Assembly: GCF_004804275.1 (NCBI RefSeq)
Contig: NZ_STGI01000013.1
Coordinates: forward strand, 62,001-126,000
Length of the DNA: 64,000 bases
Reading direction: 5' to 3'
From: Herbaspirillum sp. ST 5-3
GTDB taxonomy: Bacteria > Pseudomonadota > Gammaproteobacteria > Burkholderiales > Burkholderiaceae_D
A program made the translations under genes and the position numbers. This document shows positions 7,408 to 16,150 of the stretch, piece by piece (the stretch's first letter is position 1; the number at the start of each line of letters is the position of its first letter). The notes beneath the pieces were generated by a model. The model was given only the letters and a program-made list of their open reading frames with translations, was not told where the DNA came from and searched no databases.

Positions 7408-8487
7408 TTACTTGTGACTGCTCATGAAGTTCTGCATCGGCGCTTCGGCGACGGAGAACCATTGGTTCTGGTCGCGCTGGAACCGCTTGTAGGGCTCATA
7501 GATCTTCTTGAACTTGGCGTTCTTCGAAGCTTCTTCCTCCATGGTTGTCACTGCGGCCTTGTAGGAAGCTTCCATGATCTCTTTCGAGAAGAAGCGGAGC
7601 TTGGCGCCGTTCTTGATCAGACGCGCCAGTGCCGCCGGATTCTTCGCATCATATTCGGCCTGCATGTAGACATGCGCCTCATAGGATGCTGCTTCGATCG
7701 CGTACTGATAATCCTTCGGCAGCTTTTCCCACTCCTTGATGCCTACGTACAAGGCAAGCTGCGCGCCCGCTTCCCACCAGCCCGGCGCGTAGTAGTACGG
7801 AGCGACCTTGTAAAAGCCAAGCTTCTCGTCGTCGTAGGGCGTCGTCCATTCGACTGCGTCGAGCGAACCCTTTTCCAGTGCGGGATAAATATCGGCGCCT
7901 GCCAGTTGCTGGGGAACGAGTCCGAGCGGCTGCAGCACCTTGCCGGCAAATGCGCTGATGCGCATCTTCAGGCCCTTGATGTCGTTAACCGTCTTGATCT
8001 CCTTGCGGAACCAGCCGCCCATTTGCGCGCCGGTATTCCCGCCCAGGAAATTCATGATCCCGTAGTCCTTGTAGAACTCGCGCAGCAATTGCTTGCCGCC
8101 GCCCTGCTCGTACCACGCCGTCTGCTGACGCGAGCTCATGCCGAAGGGAACTGCGCAGTCGAACGCAAAGGTCGGATCCTTGCCGAAGTAGTAGTACGGC
8201 GCGGTGTGGCCCATTTCAACAGTGCCGTTCTGGACGGCGTCCACCACTTGCAGCGGGGGCACGATCTCGCCGCCGGCAAAGACGCGGATATTCAACTTGC
8301 CGCCGGTCAGCTGCGATACGCGTTTGCTGAATACTTCGGCCGAGCCGAACAGCGTGTCGAGAGACTTGGGAAAGCTCGACGCCAGGCGCCAGTTGATCGT
8401 AGGTTGCGATTGCGCCAGTGCGGGTGCGGCAATTGCTCCAACCGATGCGCCTACAGCCGCTTTTTTTAGAAAGGAACGACGTTCCAT
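7408..8487 (-). CDS. TRAP transporter periplasmic substrate-binding protein 3 (TakP-like, divergent pocket)
   Basis: Third tandem paralogue, 359 residues, with Tat signal MERRSFLKKA and AGGAGA before the ATG at 8487. Most blocks match copies 1 and 2, but two conserved stretches differ: RIGGFAGKVMQRLG becomes RISAFAGKVLQPLG, and GTIDAAEWVGPYDDE becomes GSLDAVEWTTPYDDE. These lie in the region that lines the ligand site in TakP-type receptors, so copy 3 may bind a different ligand (inference). The EW and PYDDE residues are kept. No clear TTGCA-N17-TACAAT promoter precedes it and no canonical terminator follows it. Confidence 0.92.
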   Translation of the reverse strand: MERRSFLKKAAVGASVGAIAAPALAQSQPTINWRLASSFPKSLDTLFGSAEVFSKRVSQLTGGKLNIRVFAGGEIVPPLQVVDAVQNGTVEMGHTAPYYYFGKDPTFAFDCAVPFGMSSRQQTAWYEQGGGKQLLREFYKDYGIMNFLGGNTGAQMGGWFRKEIKTVNDIKGLKMRISAFAGKVLQPLGLVPQQLAGADIYPALEKGSLDAVEWTTPYDDEKLGFYKVAPYYYAPGWWEAGAQLALYVGIKEWEKLPKDYQYAIEAASYEAHVYMQAEYDAKNPAALARLIKNGAKLRFFSKEIMEASYKAAVTTMEEEASKNAKFKKIYEPYKRFQRDQNQWFSVAEAPMQNFMSSHK

Positions 8488-8553
8488 TTTTTCTCCTGTT
8501 GAAATAAAGCACCGAAAACTTCTGCACAAACCAGCGCGCTGCTGATTCAACAC

Positions 8554-8568
8554 GCTGCAACATGCAGC
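8554..8568. repeat. Inverted repeat upstream of binding-protein gene 3
   Basis: Perfect GCTGCA-ACA-TGCAGC repeat, 67 bases before the ATG of copy 3, where copies 1 and 2 have their promoter. It is a possible operator; no -10/-35 pair was recognised around it. Confidence 0.35.
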
Positions 8569-8683
8569 ATTAACTCAACTTGGTCTCCTGATCCGACACC
8601 TTGGCAGGTCAACGGTCGCCGGAACTTGGACAACACCGCGGCCCATGCCGTTTCCCATTGCGATCCCGGTTCCTTCCGGCACC

Positions 8684-8720
8684 AAAAAAGAAAAGCCCGC
8701 AGCACTTGCGCGCTGCGGGC
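8684..8720 (-). terminator. Rho-independent terminator of the small gene at 8725-8907
   Basis: Minus-strand stem CTGCGGGC... arms 8713-8720 with 8695-8702 (GCCCGCAG/CTGCGGGC) followed by a T-rich run (8694-8684). It starts five bases after the TGA of the small frame at 8725-8907 and resembles the terminators at 4493 and 5859 in both stem and loop. Confidence 0.8.
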
Positions 8721-8724
8721 AATT

Positions 8725-8907
8725 TCAATCACTTTGGCAAACTGCGATCCACCGCCCCATCAACTGCATGGCATTGTGAATCGATGCTACGTCTCTTGCG
8801 TCATTGAGACGTTCAACAGGATATCGGGATTGCTTCATCGATGGCGCGGCCGAAACAGCGATCGCTCTGCCGGTCGCCCGATTATTGATGAACACACGAC
8901 ATCCCAC
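8725..8907 (-). CDS. Small protein of unknown function (60 residues)
   Basis: A GTG-started frame with AGGAG five bases upstream (8913-8917) encodes 60 residues (GCRVFINNRATGRAIAVS near the N-terminus, MQLMGRWIAVCQSD at the C-terminus). A strong terminator begins five bases after its TGA, which would otherwise be an orphan. I recognise no family, signal peptide or membrane helix; it has two cysteines and several arginines. An ATG at 8931 is in frame but lies upstream of the ribosome site. It sits between the third binding-protein gene and dctA. It could instead be the degenerate end of a lost fourth array gene, but the sequence does not resemble the TRAP receptors. Confidence 0.5.
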   Translation of the reverse strand: MGCRVFINNRATGRAIAVSAAPSMKQSRYPVERLNDARDVASIHNAMQLMGRWIAVCQSD

Positions 8908-9431
8908 TCTGTCTCCTCTTGTATCAAGCATGGTTTTGTTTAATCGCAGCCCGAATACAACAAGCTTTTAATATTGCACAATTCTAGAAGCGTGTCGTTG
9001 CTTAGAGCAATCTTAATCACAAATCCCGGTATGAGCGCTTAGGTAATAATACGTAGGAACAATGCCGACGCCATCAGAGAGCACTTCGCTCCCCCGCCAT
9101 CAGAAGTCGTCCGGCTTCGAAGTTCGCCTAACTCTATCGGCAACAGCGTTTGCGCACACGCCGTAGTCCCTACCCGGGCAGCGTCTGTGCCGAGATCCAT
9201 TTTTCCGAACGCAAGTCCATATCAGAAATCAAATGTAGCAAAGACACTTTCTCTTGTTGCATGCGGGTGTCCACAATTGAGTGCCGTGACCAGTGCAAGC
9301 ACAATGCCGTTCCATTGTCTGCGGACTGCCCCTCGCCTGACGCTCCGCACCCACGCTCACAGCGCACGCCGTCTCAATGGCCTCGCCCCTTTCCCATGCG
9401 AGGAGCGAGGCGCATCTCTTGGAGAAGTTAC
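8908..9431. other. Long intergenic region before dctA
   Basis: 524 bases with no convincing gene. The open frames extending into dctA here lack ribosome sites. Near the dctA start an inverted repeat GCCTCGC (9380-9386) / GCGAGGC (9405-9411) could form a hairpin just upstream of the ribosome site. I could not identify a confident sigma-70 or sigma-54 promoter. Confidence 0.4.
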
Positions 9432-10766
9432 ATGCGAAACAAGCCGATCTACAAATCACTCTACGCGCAGGTCTTGACCGCGATCATCATCGGTGTACTG
9501 CTCGGATACTTTTATCCCTCGCTCGGCGCCGAGATGAAGCCTCTTGGGGATGGCTTCATCAAACTGATCAAGATGATCATCGCCCCGATCATCTTCTGTA
9601 CCGTCGTGATCGGCATCGCCGGCATGGAGGATATGAAAAAGGTCGGCAAGACCGGCGGACTCGCCCTGCTCTACTTCGAAGTCGTCAGCTCCGTCGCGCT
9701 GATCGTCGGCATGCTGATCGTCAATGTAGTGCAGCCGGGGGCCGGCATGCATGTCGACCCGCATTCACTCGACACCAAAGGCATCGCTGCCTACACCGCC
9801 CCTGGCAAGATGCAATCGACCACGGAATTCCTGCTCGCCATCATTCCAAACAGCATGGTGGATGCATTCGCGAAAGGTGACATCCTCCAGGTGCTGTTGA
9901 TCTCCGTCCTGTTCGGTTTTGCCCTTCACAAGTTCGGCGGACGCGGCACGCTGGTGTTCGATTTCGTCGAAAAGATTTCCCATGTGCTGTTCGGCATCGT
10001 CGGCATCATCATGAAGGTCGCACCGCTCGGCGCCTTTGGCGCAATGGCATTCACCATCGGGAAGTATGGCGTCGGCAGCCTTCTCTCTCTGGGCAAGCTG
10101 ATGGCGACCTTCTACTTGACCTGCCTGGTCTTCATCTTCATCGTGCTCGGCACCATTGCACTGATCCACGGATTCAGCATCTGGAAATTCATCAAGTACA
10201 TCAAGGAAGAATTGTTCATAGTACTTGGCACATCCTCTTCCGAATCGGTTTTGCCGCGCATGATGGCGAAGATGGAAAACCTGGGCGTGAAGAAATCCGT
10301 GGTCGGCCTCGTGATTCCGACCGGATATTCGTTCAACCTGGATGGCACCTCGATTTACCTGACGATGGCTGCCGTCTTCATTGCGCAGGCAACCGATACG
10401 CCAATGACGCTGCTTCAGCAGATCACTTTGCTGGCAATACTGCTGCTCACCTCGAAGGGTGCCGCCGGCGTGACGGGCAGCGGATTCATCGTTCTTGCAG
10501 CCACCCTGTCCGCGGTAGGCGGAGTACCGGTGGCGGGCCTCGCACTGATTCTCGGCATCGACCGCTTCATGTCGGAAGCACGCGCATTGACCAACCTGAT
10601 CGGCAATGGTGTGGCGACACTGGTCGTCGGCAAGTGGACCGGCGACCTGGACTCGGCAAAGATGCTGCTGCACTTGAACAGTGAAAATGTGGAAGAAGCC
10701 GAGTCGCCGGAAGAAGTTCTCGACCAGCTTGAAGTCCCCTCGCTGCCCGGCAACAAGACCGCCTGA
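9432..10766 (+). CDS. dctA: C4-dicarboxylate:cation symporter
   Basis: Inner-membrane uptake of succinate, fumarate and malate. The ATG at 9432 follows GGAG by 7 bases; the open frame upstream (from 9150) has no family similarity. The 444-residue product has the SDF-family signatures [33 protein letters not shown] and [18 protein letters not shown], in the usual order and length for DctA. It stands alone, after a long upstream region and a hairpin at 9380-9411, so it is probably regulated, but no dctBD kinase/regulator genes are in view. Confidence 0.95.
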   Translation: MRNKPIYKSLYAQVLTAIIIGVLLGYFYPSLGAEMKPLGDGFIKLIKMIIAPIIFCTVVIGIAGMEDMKKVGKTGGLALLYFEVVSSVALIVGMLIVNVVQPGAGMHVDPHSLDTKGIAAYTAPGKMQSTTEFLLAIIPNSMVDAFAKGDILQVLLISVLFGFALHKFGGRGTLVFDFVEKISHVLFGIVGIIMKVAPLGAFGAMAFTIGKYGVGSLLSLGKLMATFYLTCLVFIFIVLGTIALIHGFSIWKFIKYIKEELFIVLGTSSSESVLPRMMAKMENLGVKKSVVGLVIPTGYSFNLDGTSIYLTMAAVFIAQATDTPMTLLQQITLLAILLLTSKGAAGVTGSGFIVLAATLSAVGGVPVAGLALILGIDRFMSEARALTNLIGNGVATLVVGKWTGDLDSAKMLLHLNSENVEEAESPEEVLDQLEVPSLPGNKTA

Positions 10767-10845
10767 ACCACGGCATCGCTGTGCCGGCATCCGGCGGTCT
10801 CACGCAAGGGGCCTTGGATCGGAAACCGAGTCGGAGCTTAAACGA

Positions 10846-12210
10846 TCAATTGCCGGCAACCGTCATGTTCTCGATCAGAATCGAGCCCGTCTCCTTGGTG
10901 CCTCGTGTCAGGGTATCAGCGCCAATGGCAGCAATCTGCAGGAACATCTCCTTCAGGTTGCCGGCGATCGTGATTTCCTCGACCGGGTACTGGATCACGC
11001 CTTTTTCCACCCAATAACCTGATGCGCCGCGGGAGTAATCACCAGTCACATAGTTGACGCCCTGCCCCATCAACTCTGTCACCAGCAGGCCGGTATCGAG
11101 CTTCTTCAGCATTTCCTTGAAGCTGTCGGCCGGCCGGGTAAGGCTGGAAACCAGCGAAAGATTATGCGACCCGCCGGCATTGCCCGTGGTCTTCATTCCG
11201 AGCTTGCGCGCGGAATAGGTGGACAGGAAATAACCTTGCACCACGCCGTCCTTCACCACATCGCGCCGTGCAGTCTTGACGCCCTCTTCATCGAATGGCG
11301 ACGAGCCGACCGCGCCGATGACGTGCGGATCTTCCACGATCTGGATGTGCGGCGAGAAAACCTGCTTGCCGAGCGAATCGAGAAGAAAGCTCGACTTCCG
11401 GTACAAGGCACCGCCGGAGATCGCCTGCACGAACGAGCCGAGCAATCCCGCCGCCAGCGGCGCTTCGAACAGGACCGCGCATTTGCGCGTGTCGAGCTTG
11501 CGGCCATTCAGTCGTGCCAGTGCGCGTTCAGCCGCATATCGACCGATGTCCTCCGGTTTCGACAGCTTTTTCGGATCGCGCGTCGACGAGTACCAGTCGT
11601 CGCGCTGCATATTGCCGCCCTTGCCCGCGATCGGTGCGACCGAAATCGTGTGCCGCGAATACGGATATCCACCCATGAAGCCGCGCGTGTTGGCAGCAAC
11701 GAAATGCGATTGCTGCGCGTACACGCTGGCGCCTTCGCTATTCGTGATGCGCTTGTCGACGGCAAAGGCCGCTGCTTCGCAACGCTGTGCAATCTCGACG
11801 GCCTCTTCCGTGGAAATCAGCCACGGATAGCAAAGCTGCAAATCGCGCGGATTCATTTCGAGCATCTCTGCGTCCGGCAGGCCGGCACAATCGTCTTCCG
11901 CCGTGAAGCGGGCGATGTTATATGCAGCCTCGACCGTGTCCTGCAGGGATCGTTGCGAAAAGTCGGAGGTGCTGGCATCACCGCGCCGGATATGGCGATC
12001 CTGCCCCATATAGACGGTGACGCCGATACCCTTGTCCTTGTTCTGCTCAATGGTCTCGATCTTGCCTTTGCGCACAGTCACAGCCAGACCATTGCCTTCG
12101 CTGATTTCGACAGCGGCGTGGGTTGCGCCTTTTTCCTTCGCGAAACGCAGCACATCCTGTGCAAGTTGCCTCAACTGGTCCTGGCTATGGGTAAATACGG
12201 GGTTGCTCAT
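10846..12210 (-). CDS. pmbA: TldE/PmbA family metallopeptidase-associated protein
   Basis: Partner of TldD in the TldD/E protease, known for maturing microcin B17 and degrading CcdA; the pair acts in the cytoplasm. 454 residues, the usual length. SEGNGLAVTVRKGKIETIEQNKDKG near the N-terminus and GASGYWVEKGVIQYPVEEITIAGNL near the C-terminus are typical PmbA blocks. The HExxxH zinc site belongs to TldD and is absent here, as expected. Divergent from darP with a 72-base gap, an arrangement I recognise from other proteobacteria. tldD is not in the window. Confidence 0.95.
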   Translation of the reverse strand: MSNPVFTHSQDQLRQLAQDVLRFAKEKGATHAAVEISEGNGLAVTVRKGKIETIEQNKDKGIGVTVYMGQDRHIRRGDASTSDFSQRSLQDTVEAAYNIARFTAEDDCAGLPDAEMLEMNPRDLQLCYPWLISTEEAVEIAQRCEAAAFAVDKRITNSEGASVYAQQSHFVAANTRGFMGGYPYSRHTISVAPIAGKGGNMQRDDWYSSTRDPKKLSKPEDIGRYAAERALARLNGRKLDTRKCAVLFEAPLAAGLLGSFVQAISGGALYRKSSFLLDSLGKQVFSPHIQIVEDPHVIGAVGSSPFDEEGVKTARRDVVKDGVVQGYFLSTYSARKLGMKTTGNAGGSHNLSLVSSLTRPADSFKEMLKKLDTGLLVTELMGQGVNYVTGDYSRGASGYWVEKGVIQYPVEEITIAGNLKEMFLQIAAIGADTLTRGTKETGSILIENMTVAGN

Positions 12211-12282
12211 GAGCTTGTTTTTTTGGGAAGTCGATTAAAACAGTTATCATAACAGTCGTTTACAGAATGGCTTTGATTCATC

Positions 12283-12870
12283 ATGGTTAATCCCAACAGA
12301 GGTGCGGTCGGCTTCAAGTCGAGCGAGTTTGAACAGCAGTACGATCGTCCGTCGAAATCCCAGCTCAAGCGCGAAATGACCGCGCTGCAGGAGCTGGGCG
12401 AAGAACTGGTGTCGCAACCAAAGGATCGCGTCATGCGCGTGCCGATGCCGGAAGACGTGCGCGATGCCATCCTTGAATGTCAAAAGATCAAGGACCACGA
12501 AGGACGCCGCCGCCAGATGCAGTATGTCGGCAAGAAGATGCGCTTGCTCGAGGAAGACGAAGTCGCAGCCATCCAGAGAGTCCTCGATAGCTGGAAAGGC
12601 GCGTCCAAGGCAGAAACGGCGGCAATGCATGCACTCGAACGCCGGCGCGAAAAACTGCTGGCCGACGACAAGGCACTGACCGAACTGAAAGAACAGTACC
12701 CGGAAGTCGACGTGCAGCAACTGCGCGCCCTGATCCGCAACGCGCGCAAGGAGCAGGCCGAGAACAAGCCGCCCAAGGCCTACCGCGAAATCTTCCAGAT
12801 CCTGAAGCAACTGAAATCGTCACCATCCACGCCAGCGGCAGAACAACATGACGAAGCAGAAGAAGACTAA
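12283..12870 (+). CDS. darP: Dual-action ribosomal maturation protein DarP (YjgA/UPF0307)
   Basis: Cytoplasmic helical protein that assists late assembly of the 50S subunit. 195 residues. The family hallmarks are KSQLKREMTALQELGEEL and RRRQMQYVGKKMR. It overlaps mog by 23 bases, so the two are co-translated or at least co-transcribed. Start at 12283 fits the family N-terminus (short tail, then a conserved SEFEQQYDRPSKSQLKRE block). Confidence 0.93.
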   Translation: MVNPNRGAVGFKSSEFEQQYDRPSKSQLKREMTALQELGEELVSQPKDRVMRVPMPEDVRDAILECQKIKDHEGRRRQMQYVGKKMRLLEEDEVAAIQRVLDSWKGASKAETAAMHALERRREKLLADDKALTELKEQYPEVDVQQLRALIRNARKEQAENKPPKAYREIFQILKQLKSSPSTPAAEQHDEAEED

Positions 12871-13486
12871 TCCGGACGAACTCCTCGTCGGTCTCGTCTC
12901 GATCTCGGACCGCGCCTCCAGCGGCACCTATGAGGATCAGGGCATACCCGCCTTGCGCGACTGGCTCACTGCCGCGGTTACGAGCGACTGGAAGATGGAG
13001 GCGCGCCTGATTCCTGACGATTGCGCGCTGATCGAAAAGACCTTGATCGAACTGGTGGACGATATCGGCTGCGACCTGGTCCTCACCACGGGCGGCACCG
13101 GCCCGGCACGCCGCGACGTCACGCCCGAGGCGACGCTTGCGGTCGGTACCAGGGAAATGCCTGGCTTTGGCGAACAGATGCGCCAGATCAGCCTGAAATT
13201 CGTACCGACAGCCATCCTGTCGCGGCAGGTCGCCGTGATCCGCGAAACGCCGGATCACGCGGCACTCATCATGAACCTGCCGGGTCAGCCGAAATCGATC
13301 AAGGAAACGCTGGAAGGATTGAAGGATGCCGATGGCAAGCAGGTGGTGTCCGGCATTTTCGCCGCCGTGCCCTACTGCATCGACCTCATCGGCGGACCGT
13401 ATATCGAAACGAACGAAGCAGTTTGCAAGGCGTTCCGCCCGAAGTCAGCCATACGCCCGAAGCAAGACGCGCATCGCCAAGACTAA
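12848..13486 (+). CDS. mog: Molybdopterin adenylyltransferase
   Basis: Adenylylates molybdopterin before molybdenum insertion. 212 residues. The MoCF signature LTTGGTGPARRDVTPEAT is near residues 78-95, and LVGLVSISDRASSGTYEDQGIPAL is the MogA N-terminal block. The start lies inside the darP 3' end (23-base overlap). The following esterase gene starts two bases after the stop, so the three genes form one transcription unit. Confidence 0.94.
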   Translation: MTKQKKTNPDELLVGLVSISDRASSGTYEDQGIPALRDWLTAAVTSDWKMEARLIPDDCALIEKTLIELVDDIGCDLVLTTGGTGPARRDVTPEATLAVGTREMPGFGEQMRQISLKFVPTAILSRQVAVIRETPDHAALIMNLPGQPKSIKETLEGLKDADGKQVVSGIFAAVPYCIDLIGGPYIETNEAVCKAFRPKSAIRPKQDAHRQD

Positions 13487-13488
13487 CC

Positions 13489-14160
13489 ATGACGCACAAG
13501 CCGCTCGACACCATCGAACTCGAAACCGCACCCGACCCGCGCGTTTCCATCATCTGGCTGCATGGTCTGGGCGCCGATGGCAATGATTTTGTACCGATCG
13601 TGCATGAACTCGACCTGACAGGCTGTCCGCCGATCCGGTTCGTGTTTCCGCACGCGCCGGTCATGCCGGTAACCATCAACAATGGCTACATGATGCGTGC
13701 CTGGTACGACATCCTGGGCATGGATCTGGTGCAGCGCGAGGACGAAGCCGGTTTGCGCAAATCGCAGACGATGGTGGAGCATCTGATCGCACAGGAAAAG
13801 TCGCGCGGCATCCCGGCCAGCCGCATCATCCTGGCCGGTTTTTCACAGGGAAGTGCGATGACCTTGCAGACAGGTTTGCGGCATCCGGAGAAGCTCGCCG
13901 GCCTGCTGTGCCTGTCCGGCTATCTGCCGCTCCATGCCACCCTGCCCGCCGAGCGGCATGGCGCCAATCACGAGACCCCGATCTTCATGGCGCATGGCCG
14001 TCACGACCCCATTGTTCCGATCGACCGTGCAGAGAAGTCGCGCGACATATTGCTTGCGCTGGGCTACAAGCTGGAATGGCACGAGTATCCGATCGAGCAT
14101 TCGGTGTGCGGCGAAGAGATCGACGACATCAGCGCATGGCTCAAGCGCGTGCTGGTCTGA
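13489..14160 (+). CDS. Carboxylesterase/phospholipase-type alpha/beta hydrolase (YpfH-like)
   Basis: 223-residue cytosolic serine hydrolase. The ATG at 13489 immediately follows the mog stop; the longer upstream frame overlaps mog and is rejected. IIWLHGLGADGNDFVP supplies the oxyanion-hole region, GFSQGS near residue 120 the nucleophile serine, HGRHDPIVP the aspartate and EYPIEHSV the histidine, so the catalytic triad is complete. This is the abhydrolase_2 (carboxylesterase II) family; the natural substrate is unknown. Confidence 0.92.
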   Translation: MTHKPLDTIELETAPDPRVSIIWLHGLGADGNDFVPIVHELDLTGCPPIRFVFPHAPVMPVTINNGYMMRAWYDILGMDLVQREDEAGLRKSQTMVEHLIAQEKSRGIPASRIILAGFSQGSAMTLQTGLRHPEKLAGLLCLSGYLPLHATLPAERHGANHETPIFMAHGRHDPIVPIDRAEKSRDILLALGYKLEWHEYPIEHSVCGEEIDDISAWLKRVLV

Positions 14161-14223
14161 GCTGCGGTGCAATGCCGGCAGCGGTGGATACCGCTGCGCA
14201 TGAAAGAAAAACCGTCAGCCGAT

Positions 14224-15093
14224 TTACTTGAACACGACCGTCTTGTGCCCGTTCAACAGGATACGGTGCTCGACAAACCACTTCACCGCACGCGCCAGCA
14301 CCACACACTCCACGTCACGGCCGATTGCTGTGAGCGTGTCCGGCTCCATCGCATGATCCACGCGCTCGACGTCTTGCTCGATGATCGGCCCTTCGTCCAG
14401 ATCGCCGGTCACGAAGTGCGCCGTCGCACCAATCAGCTTCACGCCGCGATCATGCGCCTGATAATAGGGCTTCGCGCCCTTGAAACTCGGCAGGAAGGAG
14501 TGATGGATGTTGATTGCCTTGCCCCTCAATGCTTCGCACATTTCGGGAGACAGTATTTGCATGTAGCGCGCCAGCACCACCAGGTCGATATCGTTGGCCT
14601 TTACGATTTCAAGGATGCGTTCTTCCTGCGCGCGCTTGGCTTCCGGTGACGCCCCGGCCGCCAGCGGCAAATGGTGGAACGGAATGTTGTAACTCGCCGA
14701 GAGCTGATAAAAATCGGTATGGTTCGACACAATCGCGGGAATCTCGACCGGGAGCAAGCCACTCTTGTAACGGAACAGCAAGTCGTTCAGGCAGTGGCCG
14801 ATCTTCGACACCATTAACATCATGCGCGGCTTCTTGCGTGCGTCGTTCAGCTGCGCATTCATCCCGAGTTCGCGCGCGACCGCAGCGAAATCCGCCCGCA
14901 GTTGCACGTCGCCCACCGCCGGGTCTTCGGCGGCGAAATGCACCCGCATGAAGAACAAGCGCGACTGCGCGTCGCCGAACTGGGCGGAATCGATGATGTT
15001 GCAGCCGTGCTCGGCAAGAAAGCCCGACACCCGATGGACGATGCCGCGGTGGTCGGGGCAGGACAAGGTAAGAATGTATTCCGGATACGTCAT
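14224..15093 (-). CDS. purU: Formyltetrahydrofolate deformylase
   Basis: Hydrolyses 10-formyltetrahydrofolate to formate and tetrahydrofolate, balancing one-carbon pools and feeding PurT. 289 residues, the normal length. An N-terminal ACT domain (ILTLSCPDHRGIVHRVSGFL) is followed by a formyltransferase domain with the signature INIHHSFLPSFKGAKPY and the catalytic region ATAHFVTGDLDEGPIIEQD. Convergent with the esterase, 63 bases apart. Confidence 0.96.
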   Translation of the reverse strand: MTYPEYILTLSCPDHRGIVHRVSGFLAEHGCNIIDSAQFGDAQSRLFFMRVHFAAEDPAVGDVQLRADFAAVARELGMNAQLNDARKKPRMMLMVSKIGHCLNDLLFRYKSGLLPVEIPAIVSNHTDFYQLSASYNIPFHHLPLAAGASPEAKRAQEERILEIVKANDIDLVVLARYMQILSPEMCEALRGKAINIHHSFLPSFKGAKPYYQAHDRGVKLIGATAHFVTGDLDEGPIIEQDVERVDHAMEPDTLTAIGRDVECVVLARAVKWFVEHRILLNGHKTVVFK

Positions 15094-15143
15094 AATGGAT
15101 TATGAAGAGTGCGAGGAGCTATTGTCGCACGCCTCATCGCAGT

Positions 15144-15180
15144 AAAACAAAAACCCGGATACGCAATGCGTGATCCGGGT
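15144..15180 (-). terminator. Rho-independent terminator downstream of bactofilin
   Basis: Minus-strand stem ACCCGGAT (15153-15160) / ATCCGGGT (15173-15180), extended inside by ACGC/GCGT, then a T-rich run to 15144. It lies about 150 bases past the bactofilin stop and just before purU, so it separates the two genes. Confidence 0.8.
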
Positions 15181-15331
15181 TAGCTGAAACGCCACAGAGG
15201 CGCTTCCTGATTGCCGCCAGCGGCCGCTGGCGGTGGGTAGTTATGTGTGCGAGGTTGGCAGCGCGGTTACTCCAAGCAGTGGCAATTCGCAGCTTTCTTG
15301 CTATTTCATTCCCGAGGCGTGCGTTGGACGC

Positions 15332-15859
15332 TTAGCCTACTTTGGCGACGGACAGGCTGCTCTTGGCGCTGCTCGCCGTACCGACCTGAATGTCGCCCGA
15401 CAGTTGACCGCCTTCTTCGATGACGACCTTGCCATAACGGACCTTGCCCGAGACCTTGCCGGTCGAATAGATCACCAGCTTCTGGCGCACGGTCAGTTCA
15501 CCGTCGAATTCACCGTGGATTTCGGCGATGTCGATTTCGGCGGAGCCCTTGAACGCGCCGCGCTCGGCGATCTGGATCACGCGGGAATCGATCGTGGCTT
15601 CGACACGACCTTCGACAACCAAGGTGTCGCAATCGGTGATTTCAACGCCCTTGAGCTTGATATTCGGTCCGACGATCAGCTTGCTGCCGCCCTCATTCGT
15701 GCTGGACGTGGTGTCTGCATTGTTCGAGGTGCCGCCAACGGGCGGGACGGATTTGTTGAAACCCGACGTACCGGTCGGAACAATGCCGCTGGAGGTATGG
15801 AGGGGGGAATTTGGCGTGTTGGTTTCGCGCTTGCCAAAAAGCGTTTCGGAACGAAGCAT
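15332..15859 (-). CDS. Bactofilin family cytoskeletal protein
   Basis: Polymer-forming protein that scaffolds cell-shape or envelope enzymes. 175 residues. After a flexible Ser/Thr/Asn/Gly-rich N-terminus (about 60 residues) come the parallel-beta-helix repeats of the DUF583/bactofilin domain: IKLKGVEITDCDTLVVEGRVEA, IAERGAFKGSAEIDIAEIHGEFDGELTV and LVIYSTGKVSGKVRYGKVVIEEGGQLSGDI. AGGAGA precedes the ATG at 15859. No peptidase partner (M23) is adjacent, so its task here is open. Confidence 0.92.
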   Translation of the reverse strand: MLRSETLFGKRETNTPNSPLHTSSGIVPTGTSGFNKSVPPVGGTSNNADTTSSTNEGGSKLIVGPNIKLKGVEITDCDTLVVEGRVEATIDSRVIQIAERGAFKGSAEIDIAEIHGEFDGELTVRQKLVIYSTGKVSGKVRYGKVVIEEGGQLSGDIQVGTASSAKSSLSVAKVG

Positions 15860-16117
15860 GTGATCTCCTGAAAATGATGTGCGTAGTTAGAACGTGACTT
15901 TTGCGATGTCATGGAAACGCGTCGAGCATTCCCATCGCATCGAAAACGAGGCAACACTTAACTTGCGTTTGCGCTGCAGGAAGCAATCTCCCCACCTCTT
16001 GAGCCGCGGCAATGTCGCGGCTCCCCACTTGGTCCGCATGCCAGATGGAAAGTTCCGGCTTTGTTTTGATCTGTTACACTTTTTCAGAAAAAGCACGACC
16101 GTTCAATTTCATGTATA

Positions 16118-16132
16118 GTTAGCCGACCTAAC
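16118..16132. promoter_or_regulatory. Candidate operator before the MDR oxidoreductase
   Basis: Perfect inverted repeat GTTAG-N5-CTAAC overlapping a possible -10 box TATAGT (16114-16119), 18 bases upstream of the ATG. This position suits a repressor, but no -35 was recognised and no regulator gene is adjacent. Confidence 0.35.
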
Positions 16133-16150
16133 CTCAGATGGAGACAAGAA

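Noticed and set aside
9174-9192. Sigma-54 site upstream of dctA (GG-N10-GC)
   Set aside because: Only the GG and GC dinucleotides and GGCA match; the rest of both boxes is poor and DctD is not in view.
9150-9431. Upstream extension of dctA to 9150
   Set aside because: No ribosome site, no family similarity in the extra ~94 residues; ATG 9432 has GGAG at 7 bases.
13021-13488. Longer start of the esterase gene inside mog
   Set aside because: The extra residues overlap mog in another frame and do not resemble the family; the ATG at 13489 begins at the conserved N-terminus.
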